Assembly (NCBI GenBank): GCA_963925675.1
Contig: CAWUSW010000034.1
Span: forward strand, 23,353-87,352
Reading direction: 5' to 3'
Source of the DNA: Eutrophocola sp963925675
Lineage (GTDB): Bacteria; Pseudomonadota; Gammaproteobacteria; Pseudomonadales; Pseudohongiellaceae
DNA: 64,000 nt
Position 1 is the first letter of the stretch, and every line of letters starts with the position of its first letter. The translations under genes were made by a program, and so were the position numbers. Shown here piece after piece: positions 52,224 through 60,684 of this stretch. The notes below the pieces were generated by a model. The model was not told the origin of the DNA and did no database searches. It worked only from the letters and a program-made list of their open reading frames with translations.

Positions 52224-52614
52224 AGCTTAAGAGTTTTACTATCAACTAGCATTTTGCTGATATATAAAACAAATCAATTCTGTGGTTTGTTACTCAAAAC
52301 GCCGCCATTATGCACTATAACACTACCGTGTTTAAATCTTTTTTCAGTCTTTTTCTTAAATAATTCATACTTATGAAGAAAGCTATATTTCTGTTATATA
52401 GTCGTGACTTAGAGTAATTCAGTAAAGTAAGGCAAAAGGATTACGAGGCAGTATTTAAGCCATAAAAATATTGCTGATTTCAACATTCAAAAAAGGTCTT
52501 TGATTGACAATTCTGATGCTAGCGGATAATGTTGCGCGTCCGTACAGCGAGCAGTTATAAAGAATTAATTACTGCCGTTCTTCATTGAATTACAATTTCT
52601 AACCAGGAGTCATT
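52224..52614. other. Divergent control region between sdhC and gltA
   Basis: A 391-nt AT-rich region separating the two TCA units. It must hold promoters for both directions. A good gltA candidate is noted separately; the sdh promoter on the minus strand could not be fixed. No open frame worth calling. Confidence 0.6.
52504..52530 (+). promoter_or_regulatory. Probable promoter of gltA
   Basis: TTGACA (52504-52509) and GATAAT (52525-52530) with a 15-nt spacer, shorter than the ideal 17 but with near-consensus hexamers. About 84 nt before the gltA ATG, with an AGGAG ribosome site at the gene. Confidence 0.5.
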
Positions 52615-53895
52615 ATGGCTGAGAAAAAAGCTCAGTTGTCAGTAGATGGCATTGAAGAAATCATCGATCTACCTGTCTACGAAGGAACAACCGGCCCCGA
52701 TGTAGTTGATGTTCGCAGTCTGACTTCAAAAGGTCTTTTTACCTATGACCCGGGCTTTATGTCTACGGCCTCATGTGAATCCAAAATCACTTATATTGAT
52801 GGTGACAAAGGCGTATTGCTTTATCGCGGTTATCCAATCGAACAACTGGCTGAAAAATCCGACTTTATGGAATGCTGCTTTCTCTTGCTCAACGGGGAAC
52901 TCCCCGGCGTAGATGAAAAAGCGCAGTTTATCGATGAAATTAAACACCACACTATGGTTCACGAACAGATTCGTAACCTGTTCCTCAGTTTTCCACGCCA
53001 TGCCCACCCCATGTCGGTAATGATCGGTGCCGTTGGCGCACTTTCCGCTTTCTATCATAATGATCTGAGAATAGATGATAGTGAGCATCGCAAGGTAGCG
53101 GCTATTCGTCTGATTGCCAAAATCCCGACTCTGGCAGCCATGTGTTACAAATATTCCATCGGCATGCCCTTCATGTATCCACGTAATGATTTGAGTTTTT
53201 CCGAGAACTTTCTCTACATGATGTTCGGCAACCCTTGTGAAGAATACATTCCAAGCCCCGTACTGGCCGACGCCATGGACAAGATCTTTCTGCTGCATGC
53301 TGACCATGAACAAAATGCCTCCACCTCTACTGTTCGTCTGGCAGGATCTACCGGTGCTAATCCTTATGCCTGCATCTCTTCGGGCATTACTGCACTTTGG
53401 GGACCGTCACACGGTGGCGCCAACGAAGCTGTATTAACCATGCTCAACGAAATCGGTGATGTTAGTCGCATACCTGAGTTCATTGATCGCGCGAAAGACA
53501 AGGAAGACCCATTCAAACTCATGGGCTTTGGTCACCGGGTTTACAAAAACTTTGATCCACGTGCCCACGTGTTACGCGATGCCGCCAACAAGGTGCTGGA
53601 AGAACTTGGCCTGACAAATGATCCCTTACTGCCGATTGCCAAGGAACTCGAACGCATCGCACTGGAAGACGAATACTTCATTGAACGTAACCTTTACCCC
53701 AATGTAGATTTCTATTCCGGCATTATTCTCAAGGCCATAGGTATTCCTACCAACCTGTTCACGGTAATTTTTGCTACAGGCAGAACACCTGGGTGGGTTG
53801 CCCACTGGCATGAAATGATCAGTAACCCGTTCAAAATTGGTCGCCCGCGTCAGTTATATACAGGCGCCACCTTCAGGGATTATCCCAAAAAATAA
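52615..53895 (+). CDS. gltA: Citrate synthase (type II, hexameric-like)
   Basis: 426 residues. It condenses oxaloacetate with acetyl-CoA. Active-site motifs: H-A-D-H-E-Q-N-A-S-T, G-P-S-H-G-G-A-N-E-A, G-F-G-H-R-V-Y and the catalytic Asp region N-V-D-F-Y-S-G. The N-terminal extension and length match the NADH-sensitive Gram-negative form. AGGAG precedes the ATG. Divergent from the sdh operon; a terminator follows directly. Confidence 0.97.
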   Translation: MAEKKAQLSVDGIEEIIDLPVYEGTTGPDVVDVRSLTSKGLFTYDPGFMSTASCESKITYIDGDKGVLLYRGYPIEQLAEKSDFMECCFLLLNGELPGVDEKAQFIDEIKHHTMVHEQIRNLFLSFPRHAHPMSVMIGAVGALSAFYHNDLRIDDSEHRKVAAIRLIAKIPTLAAMCYKYSIGMPFMYPRNDLSFSENFLYMMFGNPCEEYIPSPVLADAMDKIFLLHADHEQNASTSTVRLAGSTGANPYACISSGITALWGPSHGGANEAVLTMLNEIGDVSRIPEFIDRAKDKEDPFKLMGFGHRVYKNFDPRAHVLRDAANKVLEELGLTNDPLLPIAKELERIALEDEYFIERNLYPNVDFYSGIILKAIGIPTNLFTVIFATGRTPGWVAHWHEMISNPFKIGRPRQLYTGATFRDYPKK

Positions 53896-53924
53896 AAAAA
53901 CAGCCCCTCACGGGGCTTTTTTTT
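53896..53924 (+). terminator. Terminator of gltA
   Basis: AGCCCC (53902-53907), TCAC loop, GGGGCT (53912-53917), then eight or more T residues. Immediately after the gltA stop. Confidence 0.88.
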
Positions 53925-53958
53925 GATAACAATAAAAGAATAAAGTTAAACTCGTCCG

Positions 53959-54846
53959 ATGGTTTTATTCTCTCGCCTTATCTTCACCTGCGTTCTGCTT
54001 ATTGGCTCACAGACAAGTCTGGCACAGGGACCTTTGCTCCATGAAATTTCTTTCGCCGGTGGCAAAATAATATTGCTGGGTGGAACCGATGTTCCAGAGC
54101 ATAATTGGCTCAATGGGCAAGTGCAGGAGGCCATAGCTGTAAGTGATTCTCTCTGGCTAGAACTCCCCCCTGAAGATGCCGACAAAGGTATTACCCCTTT
54201 CCGTGAGGACATTTATCCGTCTGTGAATATGCACCCGGCTGCCATAGAACAAGGCTACGGAAATTTACGTTTTGCTGATTACCTGGATGTCACCATGGGA
54301 GAGCGTTCTGTGGTCGAATCCCAGCGCCTTGATCTCAATGGTAGCTGGTACCAACCTATGAAGCCCTGGGTGGCTTATTACTATTTTGCCTATAACTTCT
54401 GGGATAAGCAGGAGATAAACCTGATATCTCCTGAAACAGAATTGCTCAGTCAGTTCCGCTCTACCAACAAAGCAATCCATTCCCTTTTTCCTGACCGGGC
54501 CACTTTTTTTCGCTTTCTGGGAGCAATGAGCGATACAACACAAACCCAATATTTCCAAAGCCTGTATAACATCTTTGACTGGCAGCGCAGTGGCGAATAT
54601 ACCTCCCGGTTTGAATGGGTAAATGGTGCACCTGATACGCAGTTTGTAGATGCGCATCGCCAGCAAACACCCCTTTTTTATCGTTACATGTATCAGCAAC
54701 GTAACCAGGCTATTGCCGAACAGCTGCTCTCAGTTCTGGAAGAAGGCGGAAATCACTTTGTTTATCTTGAGCTTAACCGTACGCTCGGGCCGCACAGTAT
54801 TCAGTCAATACTGAAATCCCTAGGAGCAAGGGTTTTAACCCGATAA
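53959..54846 (+). CDS. Secreted TraB/GumN family protein
   Basis: 295 residues with a signal peptide (about 1-22, ending L-A-Q). The start of the mature part (H-E-I-S-F-A-G-G-K-I-I-L-L-G-G-T-D) and S-D-S-L-W-L-E-L-P are typical of the TraB/GumN fold; the conserved C-terminus (L-L-S-V-L-E-E-G-G-N-H-F-V then L-K-S-L-G-A-R-V) also fits. The fold is related to TIKI-type metalloproteases; the usual G-x-x-H of the N-terminal motif is G-T-D here, so the metal site may be altered. Stands alone between gltA and the cold-shock genes. Confidence 0.78.
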   Translation: MVLFSRLIFTCVLLIGSQTSLAQGPLLHEISFAGGKIILLGGTDVPEHNWLNGQVQEAIAVSDSLWLELPPEDADKGITPFREDIYPSVNMHPAAIEQGYGNLRFADYLDVTMGERSVVESQRLDLNGSWYQPMKPWVAYYYFAYNFWDKQEINLISPETELLSQFRSTNKAIHSLFPDRATFFRFLGAMSDTTQTQYFQSLYNIFDWQRSGEYTSRFEWVNGAPDTQFVDAHRQQTPLFYRYMYQQRNQAIAEQLLSVLEEGGNHFVYLELNRTLGPHSIQSILKSLGARVLTR

Positions 54847-54875
54847 ACAAGGCAGAAAAATTCCAGGCATAAAAA

Positions 54876-54904
54876 AAGGCAAACTGCGAGCAGTTTGCCT
54901 TTTC
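54876..54904 (-). terminator. Terminator of cold-shock gene 1
   Basis: AAGGCAAACTGC pairs with GCAGTTTGCCTT around a GAG-centred 3-4 nt loop, with A and T runs on both sides, so it may work in both directions. Almost identical to the terminator at 55466-55494. Confidence 0.85.
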
Positions 54905-54959
54905 ACTTTCGAATCAAATCAAAAGATTTGATTGCGTCTATAATAATTTAAACGATTTA

Positions 54960-55169
54960 TTACAGAGCAACTATACGTTCAGCCTGAGGACCTTTCTGTC
55001 CGTCAGTGACTTCGAATTGGACCTTTTGGCCTTCAGCCAGAGTTTTGTAACCCTCGCTTTCTATAGCGCTGAAATGAGCGAAGACGTCTGGACCAGACTC
55101 TTGCTCAATAAATCCATAACCTTTTGATTCGTTGAACCATTTAACGGTTCCGTTTACTTTTTCTGCCAT
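54960..55169 (-). CDS. Cold-shock domain protein, copy 1
   Basis: 69-residue CspA-type single-strand nucleic-acid-binding protein (one five-stranded OB barrel). RNP1 is K-G-Y-G-F-I and RNP2 V-F-A-H-F. It differs from copy 2 (55548-55757) at a minority of positions. It has its own promoter, a roughly 165-nt leader and terminator. CspA proteins act as RNA chaperones; whether this one is cold-induced cannot be read directly, but the leader is suggestive. Confidence 0.95.
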   Translation of the reverse strand: MAEKVNGTVKWFNESKGYGFIEQESGPDVFAHFSAIESEGYKTLAEGQKVQFEVTDGQKGPQAERIVAL

Positions 55170-55336
55170 GATAATAATATCCTGTTAGATACGTTAATAA
55201 CCGCTCCTTAACTTGCTAGCATTGAGCGGGCCGAGCAATAAATGAAACAGACTAGATTTGGTACCTACAGGACGAACAATTTGAAAATTGGTGCGTAACA
55301 AGAAGGGACAAACTATAGACGTACTTTGTTGCTAAA
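55170..55336 (-). promoter_or_regulatory. Long conserved 5' leader of cold-shock gene 1
   Basis: Predicted transcript leader of about 167 nt. Positions 55260-55335 share extensive identity with the leader of copy 2 (blocks include ACAGGACGAA and GGGACAAACT on the plus strand), while the part nearer the ATG differs apart from the ribosome site (CAGGATAT). The length resembles the structured cspA leader of E. coli. Confidence 0.65.
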
Positions 55337-55342
55337 GTGGAC

Positions 55343-55369
55343 ATTATCGAGAAATAAAAACGAAGTCAA
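55343..55369 (-). promoter_or_regulatory. Promoter of cold-shock gene 1
   Basis: On the minus strand TTGACT (55364-55369) and GATAAT (55343-55348) with a 15-nt spacer. Copy 2 has the same TTGACTTC element with the same 15-nt spacing, which supports both. Confidence 0.55.
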
Positions 55370-55465
55370 CAATAAGTGTATAGCCAGCAAGGGCTTACAG
55401 TGACTAGGCAAAGCACTTTATCTCACGCGTTTGAAATACGACTTGTTTCTCCTTGCCCATAAAAA

Positions 55466-55494
55466 AAGGCAAACTGCGAACAGTTTGCCTTTTT
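55466..55494 (-). terminator. Terminator of cold-shock gene 2
   Basis: AAGGCAAACTG pairs with CAGTTTGCCTT, flanked by A and T runs. One base in the loop differs from the copy at 54876-54904, showing that the duplication included the terminator. Confidence 0.85.
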
Positions 55495-55547
55495 GGTATC
55501 AAGCCAGACAATCAATTGATTGCATGGTTTGATTGCCTTGTAATTAC

Positions 55548-55757
55548 TTACAGAGCAACGATCTGTTCAGCTTGTGGGCCTTTTTGACCTTGAGTTACCA
55601 AAAACTCAACACGCTGACCTTCAGCGAGTGTTTTAAAACCAGTGCTTTCAATAGCGCTGAAGTGGGCGAATACGTCCGCACCAGACTCCTGCTCGATGAA
55701 ACCAAAACCTTTAGATTCGTTGAACCACTTAACGGTTCCTTGTACTTTTTCTGACAT
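55548..55757 (-). CDS. Cold-shock domain protein, copy 2
   Basis: 69-residue CspA-type protein with RNP1 K-G-F-G-F-I and RNP2 V-F-A-H-F. Clearly a tandem paralogue of the gene at 54960-55169. The N-terminal half is nearly identical and the C-terminal half diverges (E-F-L-V-T-Q-G in place of Q-F-E-V-T-D-G). Own promoter, leader and terminator. Confidence 0.95.
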   Translation of the reverse strand: MSEKVQGTVKWFNESKGFGFIEQESGADVFAHFSAIESTGFKTLAEGQRVEFLVTQGQKGPQAEQIVAL

Positions 55758-55913
55758 TATAAATATCCTGTAATAAAATTTAATGTGCCGGACTAACTTT
55801 TGTTAGTACAGCGGTGTAGCATAAAAGAGGTTGAAATTTGGGACTTACAGGACGAAGAAATATAGGAATTGCTGCGAAATGGAAGGACAAACTTTGACTT
55901 ACTTATTGCTGAC
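55758..55913 (-). promoter_or_regulatory. Long conserved 5' leader of cold-shock gene 2
   Basis: Predicted leader of about 156 nt. Positions 55840-55913 match the leader of copy 1 in several blocks (TTACAGGACGAA, AAGGACAAACT on the plus strand). The promoter-proximal half is therefore the conserved part. Confidence 0.65.
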
Positions 55914-55919
55914 ACGCAC

Positions 55920-55946
55920 TGTATAGAGTTACAAGGGGGAAGTCAA
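55920..55946 (-). promoter_or_regulatory. Promoter of cold-shock gene 2
   Basis: On the minus strand TTGACT (55941-55946) and TATACA (55920-55925), 15-nt spacer, equivalent to the promoter of copy 1. Confidence 0.5.
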
Positions 55947-56235
55947 TCAATCATTTCCCCCCTACCCCGCAATCTTTTTCATCACCTTAGCGTTATTAGC
56001 ATAGACTCAATGAATGCGAACAGAAACCTCATCTGCCACCTAGCGCTTCCTCGACAACTGTGTCAATTAACACCGCCAACTCCTTACCTGAGTGTGCCTC
56101 CGCAGCTTATCAATCCTCAGGAATATACTAAAATAATAAGCAAGCCATGATGCTAATAGTCACTGGTTTGTCAATTTTCTTTTACTTATACTCCTTCTAT
56201 GAAATTGTTAAACGCCTCCAGCTTGGAGTTTATGA
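55947..56235. other. Intergenic region before the DUF6152 genes
   Basis: 289 nt, AT-rich toward the right end. It presumably contains the plus-strand promoter of the DUF6152 gene, but no clear consensus pair was found. A 93-codon frame starting near 55869 overlaps the cold-shock leader and looks spurious. Confidence 0.45.
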
Positions 56236-56748
56236 ATGATTAATAATCAGGCAAGACGCTTGGCGGCAAAACTTGTTATGACCATAACTGTTTTCACAAC
56301 AAGCTTGCTGACAAATTCGGCGCTGCTGGCACACCATTCCTTTTCTATGTACGACCGCTCAGTACAGTATGTCTTTACCGGTGTAGTAGACAACATTAAT
56401 CCTGACGCCAGCCATCTACAGATTAACTTTGTACCACTTAATGATGTACGCAATGCTCTGATTCGTGATGCTGATGGTAATCGGGTAACCTGGTCAGTTG
56501 AGATGGAGGGCGCTGCCGCAAGTGCACGCGAAGGCATCTCACTAAGTAACTTCCCACAAGGCACTGTGTTCAGCGTTGGCCTCACTCCCCTGCGCAATGG
56601 TGAGCCCGGAGGCGTACGTTTTGGAGGGCTGTTCAAATGCCCGGAAGGCAAAGCACCGAAACCGGAAAAACACTGTGACTCTGTCGTCGGCGCCATTCAT
56701 TATGGCGAAAATGAGCTCGCAAGTCCGACAGCTATGTGGGCTCCCTGA
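56236..56748 (+). CDS. Secreted DUF6152 family protein
   Basis: 170 residues. A hydrophobic export signal (about 12-32) ends L-L-A-H-H-S-F-S-M-Y-D, the diagnostic start of DUF6152, whose mature N-terminus carries an H-H pair. A short beta-rich domain follows, and the C-terminal K-C-P-E-G-K plus H-C-D has two Cys. Function unknown; the His pair could bind metal. GGAG precedes the ATG. First of three related genes on the plus strand. Confidence 0.75.
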   Translation: MINNQARRLAAKLVMTITVFTTSLLTNSALLAHHSFSMYDRSVQYVFTGVVDNINPDASHLQINFVPLNDVRNALIRDADGNRVTWSVEMEGAAASAREGISLSNFPQGTVFSVGLTPLRNGEPGGVRFGGLFKCPEGKAPKPEKHCDSVVGAIHYGENELASPTAMWAP

Positions 56749-56814
56749 CCCCTTTTAAAAAAATCCAGCAAGACTCAAACCAGGCTTCAGCCCAAACTTA
56801 AAACAAAAAAGACA

Positions 56815-58305
56815 ATGACTATGAGATTTAAGCTTCTGAATAAATGTATCACCAGTACGCTTACTTCAGCGCTTGCCATTAGCCTGTTGGCAGCCTGCAC
56901 AGCAGACCAGAATTCAAGCTCTCCACAGCAAGCAGGTTCTGAACAATTACAGACACGCACTCAAGCCAGTGCGGGAAGAGGTTCGCCCTTCCCGACCGCA
57001 GCAGAAAACTATGATGGCTATCCGCAAGAACACTTTGTCGGTTCAGTTACTCCCTGGTATTGGCAAGTGGGATCCACCGCCATTGGCGGAGATGTGCCTG
57101 CAGGCATCCTTGCTTTAGAGCGAGATTTATTTACTTCGGATGATTTTTACGCCGACAAAGACCTCTGGATGGACCCTCGCTACTATCGCTGCAACAGCCC
57201 TATCGCGCTGGATTCGATCAATGGTGATTATTCATCAGGCCCCGGTGCAATCGACAATAATGATCCTGCCACCGCCGCATGGGGTAATTGTGAGCGTGAC
57301 TATCCGCGCGCGGCCATTGTCAGTCCTTACGCTTTCAGCACTGCCCAGAAGCATTATGAAGCGCTATTGGCAGAGTCTGACGGGCCAACACAACACACAA
57401 AAACAAGCTTGCCTGACTGGAATGGCCGCTACTCACGCAACCTTGATCTGGCGTTTGCCAGAGGGCGTCGTGGTGAAACCAGTGCAGACCTGACCTCAGC
57501 GTATTTTGAACCGCCCCAGTGGGTGGTCGGTTGGGCAAACCAAATGCCTACCATTCTTTCATTACTCACCGCTGAATATCAGCAACGTTATGTGCAACAG
57601 ATGTATCACAAAGCCAACACCAACTCTGCACAGTTTTCTTTGATGTTTTGCCGGCCGGAAGGACTTTTGCGATGGTGGTCCGGTCCTGGCGGCCCAAGGC
57701 CGCTTGATATTACAGTCGTGCCAGGGCGTGTACAGTTCATGGGTGGCACCGATAATGCCTTGCGCCAGGTTCAAATCGGGCGAGAATTTATCATTGATAG
57801 CGACATGGAAAATGCTGTTCCGCGCCTGGGTCAGGATGTGCGGCAATGGATGGGTGAAAGTATCGGCTTCTGGGATGGCAATACCTTGATTACCTGGACC
57901 TCTAATATTCAGGGCTGGTTCACCCACAGCAGCTGGGAATACTCCAGCCAGCTACAAATCATTGAAATCTGGTCTGAACGTCAGGATAGCGCAGGTAATT
58001 TCCTTGGCCTTGAGCATGAGACTATCTTCTATGACCCGCAGGTCTTTCTGGAACCGGTAAGGGACATGCGCTTCTTTTCACGGCTGGGCGACTATGCAGA
58101 GTATGCTCCAATAAACCATAGCCACTGCAACCAGACTATTTTCCATGATGAGGATGGCCGCGCTGGCCAGGTGTCCCCGGGGACAACTATTAATTATACC
58201 GTGCTGGATCTCTATGACCGCCCCTGGGCACAAATCTGGGAAGAGTATTTCGAAGATGCTATGAGCGGAGCGCAGGAAGATGACTCCCTGGGAGGATTCA
58301 GATAA
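56815..58305 (+). CDS. Lipoprotein sharing a domain with the adjacent DUF6152 protein
   Basis: 496 residues with a lipoprotein signal (lipobox L-L-A-A-C near 28-32). I do not recognise a named family. Residues about 340-400 contain G-E-S-I-G-F-W-D-G-N-T-L-I, which lines up with G-H-S-I-G-H-W-E-G-D-T-L-V in the next protein, followed in both by S-x-Q-L-x-I-x-E. The N-terminal half has Trp- and Tyr-rich stretches (V-T-P-W-Y-W-Q-V). The ATG lacks a clear ribosome site. Probably cell-envelope located and part of one operon with its neighbours. Confidence 0.7.
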   Translation: MTMRFKLLNKCITSTLTSALAISLLAACTADQNSSSPQQAGSEQLQTRTQASAGRGSPFPTAAENYDGYPQEHFVGSVTPWYWQVGSTAIGGDVPAGILALERDLFTSDDFYADKDLWMDPRYYRCNSPIALDSINGDYSSGPGAIDNNDPATAAWGNCERDYPRAAIVSPYAFSTAQKHYEALLAESDGPTQHTKTSLPDWNGRYSRNLDLAFARGRRGETSADLTSAYFEPPQWVVGWANQMPTILSLLTAEYQQRYVQQMYHKANTNSAQFSLMFCRPEGLLRWWSGPGGPRPLDITVVPGRVQFMGGTDNALRQVQIGREFIIDSDMENAVPRLGQDVRQWMGESIGFWDGNTLITWTSNIQGWFTHSSWEYSSQLQIIEIWSERQDSAGNFLGLEHETIFYDPQVFLEPVRDMRFFSRLGDYAEYAPINHSHCNQTIFHDEDGRAGQVSPGTTINYTVLDLYDRPWAQIWEEYFEDAMSGAQEDDSLGGFR

Positions 58306-58408
58306 CTTTTATTTCCTATATGTGTGGCTTTAGTGGCGAAAAAAAACACATTTTTTAAACATTTAGGATGGACAATAGCACAAGGGTTATTTTTTTAAGG
58401 GGAAAACA

Positions 58409-59542
58409 ATGATACATATCATGAAGAACAAAGCAGCCATAGCATTGACAGTAGCTGTACTTGGCTTTTCTGCAAGCGCGCTTGCCCACCATGGTTTTGG
58501 CCGTTTTGACCGTGCCAATGATTCCACACTCACCGGCACTATTACCGGCATAGATTTCGTTAATCCTCATTCCTATCTGTATTTTGATCAGCTCACCGAA
58601 ACTGGCGAGACTATAGCCATGCGCTGTGAGATGCGCGCCGCCACATTGATGCGTCGTTCCGGCTGGTCAAAGGAAATGTTCGTCACTGGCCTGCCTGTCA
58701 CGATATATGGCTTCAAACACCGCACAGATCCCGGCTCCTGTTATGTCGAGGAAATTACTTTGGGTGATGCCCCTGTCATGAATCGCAATGACCAACTGGG
58801 AACTCCGAAGGTAGACCTGACTAACCGGCCTTACCGCCTGCCTTCCGGTGAGGTCAATATCAGCGGTGACTGGGCACAGGAGCAATATGTCATTGCCAGA
58901 CCACCTTCTGGCCAGGGAGTTGGTCTTGTGCCCAAGAGCATGAAACCAGGCATCGAGTCTGGCGAAATCTCTACCGATAATATCCCTGGATCTGGTTGGG
59001 GTGCGCGTCCGGTTACCCTGACCGCCCGCGGCCAGGCCGAAGCCGATGCTTTCGAAATGTGGTCACCAGACGATAATCCGCGCCTGCGCTGCCTGCCTAC
59101 CAGCATTCTGTTTGACTGGGTGTTTGACGGTGCTATCAACCGCATCACTCAGGAAGAAGACCGCATCGTTATCAATTACGGCCTGTACAGTTTTGAACGC
59201 ATTGTGCGCATGGACATGGATACCCATCCAGCCAATATTGAGCCCAGTTACTCAGGCCATTCCATTGGCCATTGGGAAGGCGATACGCTGGTGGTAGATA
59301 GTATTGGCTTTGAGGCCGGCGTGCTGGCATCACCTGTCAAACACAGTGAGCAGTTGCATATCGTTGAGCGCTATACGCTGAATCCGGATACCTTTGCACT
59401 GACGCGTGAATATGTAGCCGAAGATCCGGTTTATTTTACCGATCAGTGGATTGGTGCAGATACCGTATTGGTAGCGGATGTCCCCTACGAAGCCCATCCC
59501 TGTGATGAGCTTACCTTTGAATTTCTTTTGTATCAGGATTAG
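58409..59542 (+). CDS. Secreted two-domain protein: DUF6152 plus SIGxWxGDT domain
   Basis: 377 residues. Signal peptide (about 5-27), then L-A-H-H-G-F-G-R-F-D, a DUF6152 start like the gene at 56236 but longer. A DUF6152 domain (about 25-125) is joined to a C-terminal domain (about 150-377) shared with the lipoprotein at 56815, including S-I-G-H-W-E-G-D-T-L-V. The ATG at 58409 is preceded by AAGGGG, so it is preferred over the ATG four codons later. Function unknown. A bidirectional terminator follows. Confidence 0.72.
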   Translation: MIHIMKNKAAIALTVAVLGFSASALAHHGFGRFDRANDSTLTGTITGIDFVNPHSYLYFDQLTETGETIAMRCEMRAATLMRRSGWSKEMFVTGLPVTIYGFKHRTDPGSCYVEEITLGDAPVMNRNDQLGTPKVDLTNRPYRLPSGEVNISGDWAQEQYVIARPPSGQGVGLVPKSMKPGIESGEISTDNIPGSGWGARPVTLTARGQAEADAFEMWSPDDNPRLRCLPTSILFDWVFDGAINRITQEEDRIVINYGLYSFERIVRMDMDTHPANIEPSYSGHSIGHWEGDTLVVDSIGFEAGVLASPVKHSEQLHIVERYTLNPDTFALTREYVAEDPVYFTDQWIGADTVLVADVPYEAHPCDELTFEFLLYQD

Positions 59543-59572
59543 GCAAAAGCTACAGCGATTAAATGAGCATAG

Positions 59573-59598
59573 AAAAAAGCCCCGTTATCGGGGCTTTT
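59573..59598. terminator. Bidirectional terminator
   Basis: AAAAAAGCCCCG, TTAT loop, CGGGGCTTTTTT. Lies between the DUF6152 gene (plus) and the Trp-rich gene (minus) and can serve both. Confidence 0.9.
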
Positions 59599-59615
59599 TT
59601 ATTGAACTGTGTTAT

Positions 59616-59837
59616 TTATCGCCAACCTGTTAGCCAGTATTTATCATCTTTTAAAACACGCCAGCTGACAGGGAAAGAGCGCTGTGTTAACACCGCTTCC
59701 ATCAAGCAGTAAATCACCACACCTTCTTCATCATATTCCACTTCTGTTATCAAAAAGTGTTTTTCCTTATTTTCCGGCTGTACAGCTGACCACTTGCTAT
59801 TAAGAAGTTTTTTAGGGGAGATTGGATTCGAAGACAT
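59616..59837 (-). CDS. Small TIGR02450-type Trp-rich protein
   Basis: 73 residues, no signal. The pattern N-P-I-S-P-K-K-L-L-N-S-K-W-S-A-V-x-P, K-E-K-H-F, M-E-A-V-L and a C-terminal W-L-T-G-W-R fits the conserved Trp-rich TIGR02450/DUF2389 family, found widely in marine gammaproteobacteria. Function unknown. Stands alone, with a shared terminator downstream. Confidence 0.8.
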   Translation of the reverse strand: MSSNPISPKKLLNSKWSAVQPENKEKHFLITEVEYDEEGVVIYCLMEAVLTQRSFPVSWRVLKDDKYWLTGWR

Positions 59838-59947
59838 TGGTGTATATACGCAATTATTGTTATTTTTTGTATACGATAAAACATGGCAAACAGATTGGAA
59901 TCGGGGGAGCCCGCAACGGCATGCCGCTTTTCATCAAATCCTCAATG

Positions 59948-60664
59948 TTAAATCGCCAGCACCATCTGCCCATGCAGTCCATTGGTAGTGCGATCCACCT
60001 GAATAGTGAGTTTTTCCTGTGCATCTGCATCACCGCGCAGTACCAAATCACGTTCCAGGGTCATTGGATTCAATCCTCTTTCCCGGTAAGGCTCTTCTGC
60101 ATAGACAAAGGAATCTATCTCTGCAGGCAGAAATAACTGGGTGACAAAGGCGCTCCATTGCTGAGCACCCGGAAACAAGGCCCTGACATGGATGTGCGCA
60201 AGACGCCCTGAATACCAGCCGGGATATATGGTCATAAACTCTGCCACGCCATTGCTGTCTGACACCTGGTGACCACGCAAAAATGAAGGCCGATCTCTGG
60301 TGTCCACTTGTTCTCCACTAAAGCGCAAGGTCTTGTGGTCGAAAAAATCATTCACTACGCCAGAATAAAGTCCGCCAGCATCGGAATGCCAGACATCAAC
60401 ATAAGCACCCTCAACAGGGGTGCAGTGATAATCATCCCGAACGGTAAAGGTCAGACGCATTGGCACCCCTGCCCGGTCTTCCCGGATATCAGAACGATGC
60501 ATGCTATCGAGAGTATAATAAGGACCTGCTGTCAGGCGAACGGTAGGACGACAATTCTCATTGGGCATATATAAATCAGATTCCTGCGCAACAACGGCGC
60601 GTGAGAATGCGCCACCTGCCAACAGTATCCCGCCTGTTGATTTTACGAATTGCCGTCTTTTCAT
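59948..60664 (-). CDS. Tat-exported intradiol ring-cleavage dioxygenase family protein
   Basis: About 238 residues from the ATG at 60662-60664, chosen because AAGGAG lies 8 nt before it and the protein then starts M-K-R-R-Q-F-V-K, a twin-arginine signal. An upstream in-frame start at 60703 would overlap the esterase gene. The non-heme Fe(III) ligands are visible: Tyr in A-G-P-Y-Y, Tyr in Y-P-G-W-Y and the two His in H-I-H-V. Related enzymes cleave catechol, protocatechuate or hydroxyquinol; the exported subgroup has no settled substrate. It follows the tannase-family gene by 20 nt. Confidence 0.85.
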   Translation of the reverse strand: MKRRQFVKSTGGILLAGGAFSRAVVAQESDLYMPNENCRPTVRLTAGPYYTLDSMHRSDIREDRAGVPMRLTFTVRDDYHCTPVEGAYVDVWHSDAGGLYSGVVNDFFDHKTLRFSGEQVDTRDRPSFLRGHQVSDSNGVAEFMTIYPGWYSGRLAHIHVRALFPGAQQWSAFVTQLFLPAEIDSFVYAEEPYRERGLNPMTLERDLVLRGDADAQEKLTIQVDRTTNGLHGQMVLAI

Positions 60665-60684
60665 GGTGCTGTCTCCTTTGATAA

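Noticed and set aside
54820..54843. REP-like sequence (TAGGAG, then GGGTTTTAACCC) at the end of the TraB/GumN gene
   Set aside because: Resembles the REP units at 31 kb, but the encoded C-terminus also fits the protein family, so it is kept as coding sequence and not called a repeat.
55869..56150. 93-codon plus-strand frame before the DUF6152 gene
   Set aside because: Overlaps the conserved cold-shock leader and promoter on the other strand; no ribosome site or recognisable pattern.
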